DNA from: JAGTVB01 sp964624765
GTDB taxonomy: Bacteria > Pseudomonadota > Gammaproteobacteria > HK1
Direction of reading: 5' to 3'
Assembly (NCBI GenBank): GCA_964624765.1
Contig: CAZUZO010000012.1
Span: 1-36,744, forward strand
Length of the DNA: 36,744 nucleotides
The notes beneath the pieces are model-generated. The model worked only from the letters and a program-made list of their open reading frames with translations. It was not told the origin of the DNA and searched no databases. Every line of letters starts with the position of its first letter. Within the stretch, counting starts at the first letter, position 1. Made by a program: the position numbers and the translations under genes. Below are positions 7,740-14,827 of the stretch, piece after piece.

Positions 7740-7956
7740 GAAGCTGTTTTAGAAACGACTGCGCTTGGCATAGCTACGTTGCACAGCGGCTCGCCATCCT
7801 CATGTACTCCCTTGTACACTCCGATGGTTACTCGCCCCATCCCTGGGGCTCGCCCCTTCGGGGCCAGCTTAACGCTGTTCAAAATCGTTCCGGACGATTT
7901 TGTCGCCGCTGTGCGCCTTGCTCTGCCAGCGCTCGCAACATTTTTAAAACAGCTTC
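7740..7956 (-). repeat. Family A inverted-repeat element, copy 2 (217 bp, inverted orientation)
   Basis: Left end GAAGCTGTTTTAGAAA, right end TTTTTAAAACAGCTTC, with TTA directly outside both ends. Read on the minus strand it follows copy 3 block by block: GCGAGCGC, GCAAGGCGCAC, the near-palindrome CAAAATCGTCCGGAACGATT, a GC-rich hairpin (GGCCCCGAAGGGGC), and GAGTGTACAAGGGAGTACAT. It has exactly the same length as copy 3, and about 75 bp more in the middle than copy 1. Confidence 0.88.
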
Positions 7957-7995
7957 TTAGCTTAAGGTCGATAAAATCATCCGAAGCAACTCCCT

Positions 7996-8069
7996 GAGCT
8001 TGTGCAAAAACCTGCTGCGCGCCGTCCGCCTGGCTCTCGGCCCGCTCGCGACGGTTTTTTCACAAGCTC
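7996..8069. repeat. Family B inverted-repeat element, 74-bp copy
   Basis: Ends GAGCTTGTGCAAAAACC and GGTTTTTTCACAAGCTC are inverted copies at 16 of 17 positions. The inside is GC-rich with its own potential pairing (CCGTC...GACGG). It shares the stretch from TGCTGCGCGCCGTCC onward with the element at 6957-7187. A lone TTTCACAAGCTC at 701-712, between asd and leuB, may be a broken end of the same family. Confidence 0.75.
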
Positions 8070-8282
8070 TCAGCCCTGTGGGAGGGGTTGGGGGGTAAGG
8101 GCTTTAGTTGCAGCCGGGACATGAACCGCCACGGGCCCAGACCGGAGACTGTTGACGACCCACTCAGGCAGGCTGAGCGACCACTCCGCCAAGAGAAGTG
8201 CTGGGTTTTGCCGGTGGCGCTCGACCGATCCGACAGGATTTCGTGTTTTCGCCTGCAACGCGCCCGAGTTGCGTTTTCTGCA

Positions 8283-8684
8283 TCAATCGCTCCACCACGC
8301 CATCAGCCATGGCCACATTTCGATAAAACCTGCGCCGATGACGACCGCCCAGGCGAGAATGGCGACCCCAGCGGCAGCGGCGGCGATGTCCTTGATCATG
8401 CGAATCTTCTCGTTCTGGCGCACTTCCACGAAGTCGCACAGCGCCTCCACCGCGGTATTGAAGAGCTCCGCGGCAAGGGCCACCCCCGTGGCCAGAATGA
8501 TCACCGCCGTATCGAGCCAAGCGTGCAGCGACACTGACCACACCAGGATCACTGCCGACAGCACCACCTTGTAGAGAACGCTGGAATCATGCAGTACCGC
8601 GTAGCGAAGACCGGACAGGATCGCTTGCACCTTGTGCAGCGGATGGTAGCCCGGCTCGCCGATGCCCAGAAACTTGTTTCTCAC
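8283..8684 (-). CDS. dgkA: Diacylglycerol kinase (prokaryotic, membrane-embedded)
   Basis: Small integral-membrane kinase that phosphorylates diacylglycerol (or undecaprenol) with ATP, recycling lipid from envelope synthesis. The 133 residues fit the family length and show three hydrophobic segments. The signature is AELFNTAVEALCD (Glu73, Asn76, Glu80), with IKDIAAAAAG after it, where the family has its conserved KD (Lys98-Asp99). The GTG start at 8684 follows AAGGTGG. It begins 9 bases after the stop of a PAP2 phosphatase remnant, so the pair once combined a lipid phosphatase with a lipid kinase. It is the last gene of the channel-ATPase unit. Confidence 0.93.
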   Translation of the reverse strand: MRNKFLGIGEPGYHPLHKVQAILSGLRYAVLHDSSVLYKVVLSAVILVWSVSLHAWLDTAVIILATGVALAAELFNTAVEALCDFVEVRQNEKIRMIKDIAAAAAGVAILAWAVVIGAGFIEMWPWLMAWWSD

Positions 8685-8693
8685 GGCGCCACC

Positions 8694-8930
8694 TTATTCT
8701 CTGTTCAGGGCCGGCGCGGTCAGCGCGACCGCCCCCGCGGTCCAGAACAGCGCCACCAGTACCCCACCGAGCACATCGCTCGGCCAGCGAACCTGCAGAT
8801 ACAGCCGGGAAGCGGCCACTCGTGCAAAGACAAGCAACAGCGCGGTTTCGGCCATCGTCCAGCGGAGCAATAGAGCGTACCAGCCACCCCAGGCAACGTG
8901 CCAGCACCGCGAACCCCCTCATGGGGACGT
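8694..8930 (-). pseudogene. PAP2-family phosphatase remnant (C-terminal part, frameshifted)
   Basis: Read on the minus strand, the frame ending with TAA at 8694-8696 encodes WTMAETALLLVFARVAASRL followed by YLQVRWPSDVLGG and a final hydrophobic helix. SRLYxxVxxPSDVLGG is the third catalytic motif of PAP2 phosphatases (lipid phosphate phosphatases). Upstream, the expected preceding sequence continues in another frame (FAVLARCLGW, near 8890-8920), which implies a frameshift. The earlier PAP2 motifs (KxxxxxxRP and SGH) are missing because the ATPase gene ends right there at 8919. This is a truncated relic, not a working gene. Confidence 0.75.
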
Positions 8931-11624
8931 TCCAGGGAACATAGGTGCGGCGAGCTTTCGTCCCTCATCGAGCAATAGCACACTGCAGGCAACCAGCGTC
9001 GCCAATGCCCAGTCGGTCAGCATCAGATCGGTGGTGCGGAAAACCGCCTGCGCCGGTCCCCAATGCACCACCAGCGCCTGCAACGCCAGCACTGCCAGGA
9101 GCGACAGCCAAAGCCAGCGGTTGCGGAAGAAATGACGATTAAAGGCCGTGTTCTGCTCGGCGCGGGCATTAAACAGGTTAAAGAACTGGAACAACACGAA
9201 GGTGGTAAACGCGAGCGTCAGGGCATAGGTCTCGCCTTGGGACTGCCCATAGCGGAACAGCGCCAGCGTGCCAAGGGCCATGGTCAGCCCGTAGGCGAAC
9301 AGCCTCGCCAGCCGGGCACCGGTGAGGATGCGCGCATCCGCTCGCCGGGGCGGTTCGTCCATCACCCCCGGGCGCGTCGGCTCCACGCCGAGGCTCATCG
9401 CCGGCGGGCCGTCCATGATAATGTTGATCCAGAGGATCTGGATGGCGGTGAACGGGGTAGTCCAGCCGAGCAGGCTCGCGCCGAGCACCGTCTGGATGGC
9501 GCCCATGTTGGTGGAAAGCTGGAAGCGCACGAATTTGACGATGTTTTCGTAGATGGCGCGCCCCTCCTTGACCGCGCGCACGATGGTGGCGAAGTTATCG
9601 TCGGTGAGCACCATGGTGGCCGCCTCCTTGGTCACCTCGGCGCCCGCGATGCCCATGGCGACGCCGATGTCGGCGCTCTTCAAGGCCGGGGCGTCGTTGA
9701 CCCCGTCGCCGGTCATCGCCACCACCTGGCCGTGGGCCTTCAGGGCCTGCACGATGCGCACCTTGTGCTCAGGCGCGACGCGGGCGAACACGGCTATTCG
9801 CTCGATCCGCGCGGCCAGCGCCCGCGGGCTCATGGCGTCCAGCTCGCTGCCCTCCACCACCTCGCCGTCGAGGCCCAGCTCGCGGGCGATGGCGGCCGCC
9901 GTCAGCCTGTGATCGCCGGTGATCATCTTCACCGCGATACCCGCGCGCTTGCACAGCTCGAGAGCCTGGCGCGCCTCGGCGCGCGGCGGGTCGATGATAC
10001 CGACCAGACCGATGAAGGTCAGGTCCCGCACATGGGCCATGAGGTCGCCGGCCGGGTCGAAATCCCGCACCGCAATGACCTTGCCGGCCAACGCCAGGAC
10101 CCGCATGGCCTCCGCGGCCAGACCTTCGTTGGCGGCTGTCCACGCCTCTCTGGCGCCGAAGTCCAGCGGCGTCGCGCCTGCCGGCGTCAGATGCTGGTCC
10201 GCCAGTGACAGCAGTACGTCCGGCGCGCCTTTCACGTGCAGCCGAACCCGATCACCATCGTGGTGGAAGGTGGCCTGAAACTTGTGCGCCGAGTCGAAGG
10301 GGAGCTCGGCGATGCGCGGGTAGTGTGCCATCAGCCGTTCAATGTCGACGCCGCCCTTAGCGGCCAGTGCCAGCATAGCGCCCTCGGTGGGGTCACCGAT
10401 CAGCTCGCCGTCGCGGATACGGCTGTCGTTGGCCAGCGCCGCCGGATGCAGCAGCGGGGAGAGATCGGGCAGCTCGCCTTCCTGCGCCTCGATATTGCCC
10501 GCCGCGCCGTAGCCCTGGCCGGTCACCGAGAAACGCCGCCCCTGATAGACGACGGTGCGAGCAGTCATCTGATTCATGGTCAACGTGCCAGTCTTGTCGG
10601 AGCAGATCACTGTGGTGCAGCCCAGGGTCTCCACTGCCGCCAGCCGCTTGACGATGGCACGGTGGCGGGCCATGCGGTGCATACCGATGGCCAGCGTCAC
10701 CGTCACCACCGCTGGGAGTCCCTCGGGGATCGCCGCCACCGCCAGGGCGATGGAGGTAAGGATGGTCTGCACCAGCGGCGCGTCGCGCGCCAGCCCCAGG
10801 GCGAAGATCAGTGCGATGACGACGCTGGCGATCGCGGCCAGGCGACGGCCGAGCGCGTCGAGCTGGATCTGCAGCGGCGTGGGCCCGCTCTCCGCCGCGG
10901 CCAGCATGCCCGAGAGCCGCCCCATTTCGGTGGCCATGCCGGTGCCAGTGACCAGCAACTCTGCGCGCCCGCGGGTTACCACTGTGTTCATGAAGGCCAT
11001 GTTGCTGCGCTCGGCGAGCAGTGTGGCCTCGGGCAGCCGCGATCCGGTCTCCTTGGTCACCGGCTGGGATTCGCCGGTGAGCGCCGCCTCGTCGATCTCT
11101 ACGGCGTGGGTGGCGAGCAGACGTCCGTCGGCCGGCACCCGGTCACCCGCCTCGAGCAGCACCACATCGCCCGGCACCAGTTGCCGGGCCGGGATCTCCT
11201 CCACCCGGCCATCGCGGCGCACCCGAGCCACCGGCGAGAGCATCCCCTTGAGCGCCGCCAGCGTCTGCTCGGCGCGCTGCTCCTGCCAGAAGCCGAGCAC
11301 CGAGTTAAACAGCACCACGATCAGGATCACCACCGCGTCCTTGGTATCACCGATGGCCCCCGCCAGCAACGCGGCGCCGAGCAGTACCAGGATCAGCGTG
11401 CTCTTGAACTGATCGAGAAAAGCCAGCCAGCGCGAGCGCGGGGGTTTCTCGGCCAGGCGGTTCTCGCCATGGCGTTGGAGCCGCGCACGGGCCTCGCGTC
11501 CAGCCAGTCCAGCGCCGGGATCGACGCCCTGCCGCCGGGCGGCCTCCGCCGCTTCCAGATGGTGCCAGGCGCATGTCGGGCCTTGGACTGGCGAATCATT
11601 CAGCGCCACATCTGCGTCACTCAT
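8919..11624 (-). CDS. P-type Ca2+-transporting ATPase (P2 type)
   Basis: ATP-driven cation pump of the inner membrane. The 901 residues show the P-type order: N-terminal cation-ATPase domain, TM1-2, actuator domain with TGES, TM3-4 with the ion-binding AAIPEGLPAVV, the phosphorylation motif DKTGTLT (Asp at about 343), nucleotide-binding KGAPD, MTGDGVNDAPALK, and six C-terminal helices. PEGLP in TM4 and NIIMDGPPA in TM6 are the Ca2+-ATPase ligands. TM5 lacks the acidic residue of SERCA site I, so one Ca2+ per cycle, as in plasma-membrane pumps, is likely (inference). The start overlaps the stop of the upstream channel gene as ATGA. G+C looks higher than in most neighbours. Confidence 0.92.
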   Translation of the reverse strand: MSDADVALNDSPVQGPTCAWHHLEAAEAARRQGVDPGAGLAGREARARLQRHGENRLAEKPPRSRWLAFLDQFKSTLILVLLGAALLAGAIGDTKDAVVILIVVLFNSVLGFWQEQRAEQTLAALKGMLSPVARVRRDGRVEEIPARQLVPGDVVLLEAGDRVPADGRLLATHAVEIDEAALTGESQPVTKETGSRLPEATLLAERSNMAFMNTVVTRGRAELLVTGTGMATEMGRLSGMLAAAESGPTPLQIQLDALGRRLAAIASVVIALIFALGLARDAPLVQTILTSIALAVAAIPEGLPAVVTVTLAIGMHRMARHRAIVKRLAAVETLGCTTVICSDKTGTLTMNQMTARTVVYQGRRFSVTGQGYGAAGNIEAQEGELPDLSPLLHPAALANDSRIRDGELIGDPTEGAMLALAAKGGVDIERLMAHYPRIAELPFDSAHKFQATFHHDGDRVRLHVKGAPDVLLSLADQHLTPAGATPLDFGAREAWTAANEGLAAEAMRVLALAGKVIAVRDFDPAGDLMAHVRDLTFIGLVGIIDPPRAEARQALELCKRAGIAVKMITGDHRLTAAAIARELGLDGEVVEGSELDAMSPRALAARIERIAVFARVAPEHKVRIVQALKAHGQVVAMTGDGVNDAPALKSADIGVAMGIAGAEVTKEAATMVLTDDNFATIVRAVKEGRAIYENIVKFVRFQLSTNMGAIQTVLGASLLGWTTPFTAIQILWINIIMDGPPAMSLGVEPTRPGVMDEPPRRADARILTGARLARLFAYGLTMALGTLALFRYGQSQGETYALTLAFTTFVLFQFFNLFNARAEQNTAFNRHFFRNRWLWLSLLAVLALQALVVHWGPAQAVFRTTDLMLTDWALATLVACSVLLLDEGRKLAAPMFPGTSP

Positions 11625-12486
11625 CGGCTCGCCCCTTCATCCCCGCGGGCTACCAGCATGACTTCCAACTCCCGGATCTCCGTACGCAGGGCGCTCACCT
11701 CGCTATGCAGATCGGCCTCGATATGCGCCTGAGCGTGCTGCAACGCCTGGACGGTGTCCTGGTGCTCGGCCTCGCTGTGGCTCTGCATGGCGTTGACGAT
11801 GATGGCGATGAACAAATTGAGCATGGTAAAGGTGGCCACCAGTATGAAAGTGACGAAAAAAGCCCACGCGTAGGGAAACTGTGCCATCACTGGGCGGGCA
11901 ATGCCCATCGACCAGCTCTCCAGGGTCATAATCTGGAACAGGGTGTATAGGGAGCGGCCGATACTGCCCAACCACTCGGGATAGGCGGCGGCGAAGAGAT
12001 TGGTGGCGATCCCCGCGAACACGTAGTAGAGGATCAGCAGCACCAGGACGATGGAGCCGAGCCCCGGGATCGCCGTCAGCAGCGCCCCGACCACCCTGCG
12101 CATCGACGGTACCGTAGTCAGCAGCCGCAGCACGCGCAAGGCGCGCAATACCGCGAAGGGTCCGACCGCCGGTACCAGGGCGATGGCCACCACGGTGAAG
12201 TCAAATACGCTCTATGGGTCACGCCAGAAGGCCAGCCGGTAGACATACAGGCGCGCGGCGATCTCCACCACGAAAACAGCGAGGATCGCCTGATCGATCG
12301 CCCAAATCGGCTCGCCCGCCATCTGCATGGCGGCGGGCCAGGTCTCCAGGCCGAGCAGGCCCGCATTGCCAAAATCAGGGCGATGATGCCCCGCTGCACC
12401 GCTGGCCATTCGATGAAGGTGCGCAGTCGCTCGCGCAGGCTGTCTCGGCTCAAGAGGGCGGTCCGTTCCATCAATCGAGCCTCCAT
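11621..12486 (-). pseudogene. Voltage-gated cation channel (NaChBac type), broken by one frameshift and one amber codon
   Basis: Six-helix bacterial voltage-gated channel. The start ATG 12486 has a strong GAGGAGG. After S1 (IEWPAVQRGIIALILA) one base appears lost near 12364-12368, and the frame moves to AGLLGLETWPAAM. S3 is reached, then a TAG stands at 12214-12212 in FWRDP-stop-SVFDFTVV, where relatives have Trp (TGG). The remainder is intact: S4 with RALRVLRLL plus a later RR, the selectivity filter TLESWSMG, S6 FTMLNLFIAIIVNAM, and a C-terminal coiled coil typical of these tetramers. TLESW is Na+-type in NaChBac; pairing with a Ca2+-ATPase could hint at Ca2+ entry. Two independent lesions argue for a real pseudogene, though assembly errors are possible. 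Confidence 0.88.
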
Positions 12487-12885
12487 TTCTCCTCCTCAGT
12501 CGTAACTTTATCACCCTGTCACCGAACAATGCTGTCCCGGACCGATCCTAAAATCAGCCGATAAACCGCCGCTGGAGTTGGGGATTGTAGCCCTATTCAG
12601 GCTACCGAGCGATGCTTCTCATGCGCGTCCTCATCGGCGGGGGCCACACAGCGCCTTATCTTTGAGATGATACTGTGGGATGGGAGATTGACGAGTTGTT
12701 TAACGAGCAACGCGGCGAGGCCGCGTAGGATGCGGTAACCGCGGCGCACCCCGGGCTCGTGCTTGGACCGGCAAATCGCCGGCGCCTTCCCGATCAGACT
12801 CTTCACCAAACAGGCACGGGCGAGGTTCGTTCGCCATGGCGGTGCGGTCACTGCGATTTTCAATACCGCTATCTATCCCGTTCCC
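12487..12885. other. Gap with REP-like palindromes
   Basis: No gene is convincing in these 399 bases. GTAGCC (12587-12592) pairs with GGCTAC (12600-12605) around a 7-base loop. At 12725-12750, GTAGGATGCGGTAACCGCGG resembles the REP-type palindromes common between gammaproteobacterial genes, with GCGGT-A-ACCGC at its centre. An open minus-strand frame at 12597-12863 (88 codons) covers both and has no motif I recognise. Confidence 0.5.
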
Positions 12886-13497
12886 CTAACGACATCTCCC
12901 CAAAACTGGGATTTTTTTGCAGCCTCTCAGTTCCTTATCGCAGCGGTTCAGCTGAATGCGGTAACGGTCGGCACGGCCTTCAACTTCACTCGCGATCCTC
13001 AACAACCAGAGTTTTTCATCATAGGTCCTGTTCTGGAAACCTCGATGCCCTTCGTGATAGGCCAGGTATTGATGGTAGGCATCGGCCTTAGAAATACCGA
13101 GCAGCGCCTCACTGAGCGAACAGTACCAACCGATGAAATCGACCGCATCGGAAAAATCATCGCGCACCGCAGTGTGATTACCGGTCTTTTGCATATACCA
13201 CCGCCAGGTACTCTCGGTTGCCTGGGCATAACCGTAGGACGACGAGGCGCGCCCCCAGGGGATGAGGCCAAAGACGCGTAGGCGCGGTGGCATCGCCTTG
13301 GCGGAGAACTTGGATTCTTGATAGATGATGGCGAGTTGCACAGACACCGGAACACCCCATTTCTCATAGGCCTGGAGTGCGCTCGCGTACCAACCCCGCC
13401 TGTGCGAAAGCAAAACACAGACATCGTCCCCGTGACTCACCGGCCAGCATCCCGCCACAACGCCGGCCAAAGCGATCAGCAATGCCAGTCTGCGCAT
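12886..13497 (-). CDS. Lipoprotein with transglycosylase SLT-like domain
   Basis: Probable peptidoglycan lytic transglycosylase anchored by lipid. From the ATG at 13497 (GAGGAAAT 8 bases upstream) the 203-residue product begins MRRLALLIALAGVVAGC, a signal peptide ending in the lipobox VAGC. A lysozyme-like SLT fold follows: IIYQESKFSAKA with the likely catalytic Glu, SYGYAQATESTW as the second motif, and a later AYHQYLAYHEGHRG. A longer frame begins at 13524, but the extra nine residues would precede the signal peptide. It is divergent from the stator-like pair at 13652, sharing a ~155-base promoter region. A cell-wall enzyme beside a peptidoglycan-anchored motor suggests joint function (inference). 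Confidence 0.82.
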   Translation of the reverse strand: MRRLALLIALAGVVAGCWPVSHGDDVCVLLSHRRGWYASALQAYEKWGVPVSVQLAIIYQESKFSAKAMPPRLRVFGLIPWGRASSSYGYAQATESTWRWYMQKTGNHTAVRDDFSDAVDFIGWYCSLSEALLGISKADAYHQYLAYHEGHRGFQNRTYDEKLWLLRIASEVEGRADRYRIQLNRCDKELRGCKKIPVLGRCR

Positions 13498-13651
13498 GAT
13501 CGCGATTTCCTCGCGAGCCTTCATGCCACGTTAGCCTGCGAAACTGTCACCCAAAACGAGTATCTGCAACGGGACCAACTTGTCCTATCATGACAGCATG
13601 CTCCAGACGAGGTACACCTCGGGGCAGCCAGCACCAGACGGAGGATCGACC

Positions 13652-14827
13652 GTGAAAACGTCCGACGGTGTACTCATCTCCATGCTCGTATTTCTGGCCG
13701 CAGTGGCGATGGTCTGTGCGGCCTTACTCGAGCCGCTGCGCACGGCATTCCTTGCCAATGAGGTTTTTAACTCGCTCATCCTAGCTGTTCTTTTCGTCGG
13801 CATTATCATCGATATCCGGCAAGTACTAAACCTGAAGCCGGAATTACGCTGGCTCGACGCTTTCCGCAGCGGCGACGTGAAGCGCCCGAGTCAATCCCAA
13901 CCGCGCATGTTAGCTCCCATGGCTCGGATTCTGTCCGGACGACACCAAGAGGCATTCCGGCTTTCCGCCATGACCATGCGCTCCTTACTGGATGGCATTC
14001 GCCTGCGCCTCGATGAACACCGTGATGTCTCCAGGTACTTGATCGGACTGCTCATCTTCCTAGGTCTGCTCGGTACCTTTTGGGGCCTATTGGACACCAT
14101 CACAGCCGTCGGTAAAGTCATCGCCGAGCTTTCCCCTGACGGAAGCGACGTCAGCACTCATTTCGCACAGCTGCAGGGAGCCCTACAGGAACCCTTGGCG
14201 GGCATGGGCACGGCCTTCAGCTCGTCTTTATTTGGGCTGGGTGGAGCTTTAGTGCTCGGTTTCCTGGATCTACAGGCAGGTCACGCCCAAAACCGCTTTT
14301 TCAATCATCTGGAGGAGTGGTTATCGGAACTCACCCATTTGCCTAGCGGCATGTTAGCCACGGAAGGTGAGACAACGGTGCCGCGCTACATCGAAGCCTT
14401 GCTGGAGCAAACTGCCGACGGTCTGCACAGCCTGCAGCGGATCATGGCACGGGGCGAGGATAGTCGGCTCACCACCCAGAGTCGCCTCCTCGAGCTTACG
14501 GAAAAGCTGGCAGAGCTCAGCGACCAGATGCGCGCCGAGGAAAAGTTGATATCAAACCTCGCGAAGGGCCAGCTGGACATGCAACCGGCCATCAGGCGCA
14601 TCGCGGAAAATCTCACCGGAGAGCGCGGAAGCGATGAAGAGGTGCGGGGGCACATCCGCAACATGGCGGTGGTGCTCAACCGTCTCCTAGAGGAGTTGTC
14701 GACCGGTCGCACGCAGTTCATGGAGGAACTGCGCGGAGAGATCCGCTTGCTGACGCGGACCCTCGCCCAACGATCCGAAACCCGAACACCTGACCGCCCT
14801 CAAGAACCACCTGGGTCGCAGCAATGA
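13652..14827 (+). CDS. MotA/TolQ/ExbB-like proton channel subunit
   Basis: Predicted inner-membrane stator subunit of a proton-driven motor. The 391 residues have an N-terminal TM pair (SMLVFLAAVAMVCAALL; FNSLILAVLFVGIIID), a cytoplasmic stretch, then the MotA/TolQ hallmark helices GLLIFLGLLGTFWGLLDT and GMGTAFSSSLFGLGGALVL. A ~160-residue, probably helical cytoplasmic tail follows. The GTG at 13652 is chosen because GGAGG stands 7 bases before it; the frame is open to a TTG at 13580 with no comparable site. Its stop overlaps the next gene as ATGA. It is not flagellar MotA, since no flagellar genes are near, and not clearly TolQ or ExbB, which are ~230 residues. Confidence 0.85.
   Translation: MKTSDGVLISMLVFLAAVAMVCAALLEPLRTAFLANEVFNSLILAVLFVGIIIDIRQVLNLKPELRWLDAFRSGDVKRPSQSQPRMLAPMARILSGRHQEAFRLSAMTMRSLLDGIRLRLDEHRDVSRYLIGLLIFLGLLGTFWGLLDTITAVGKVIAELSPDGSDVSTHFAQLQGALQEPLAGMGTAFSSSLFGLGGALVLGFLDLQAGHAQNRFFNHLEEWLSELTHLPSGMLATEGETTVPRYIEALLEQTADGLHSLQRIMARGEDSRLTTQSRLLELTEKLAELSDQMRAEEKLISNLAKGQLDMQPAIRRIAENLTGERGSDEEVRGHIRNMAVVLNRLLEELSTGRTQFMEELRGEIRLLTRTLAQRSETRTPDRPQEPPGSQQ

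Larger units (their letters stand above)
7647..8282. other. Repeat-filled gap between gspG and dgkA
   Basis: This 636-base stretch holds family A copy 2 (7740-7956) and the 74-bp family B copy (7996-8069). The rest, 8070-8282, contains only short open frames without motifs. No promoter is convincing by eye. The two minus-strand units on either side (channel-ATPase-dgkA and gspG-gspH) are therefore separated by mobile-type DNA. Confidence 0.7.

Noticed and set aside
7679..7882. 67-codon minus-strand frame within the family A copy 2
   Set aside because: It lies almost wholly in the repeat, and the corresponding frames in the other copies are not conserved.
5191..8069. CRISPR-like repeats
   Set aside because: The repeats are few, inverted at their ends, of unequal length and unevenly spaced. 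They fit MITE-like elements, and no cas genes are present.
10236..11732. 498-codon open frame on the plus strand, and another at 9063-10208
   Set aside because: Both are antisense to the Ca2+-ATPase gene, whose motifs are unmistakable. Their products are rich in His, Gln, Arg and Gly with no domain pattern, as expected from the reverse strand of GC-rich coding DNA.
12597..12863. 88-codon minus-strand frame as a possible transposase fragment
   Set aside because: It contains no DDE, helix-turn-helix or other recognisable motif, and much of it covers hairpins and a REP-like palindrome.
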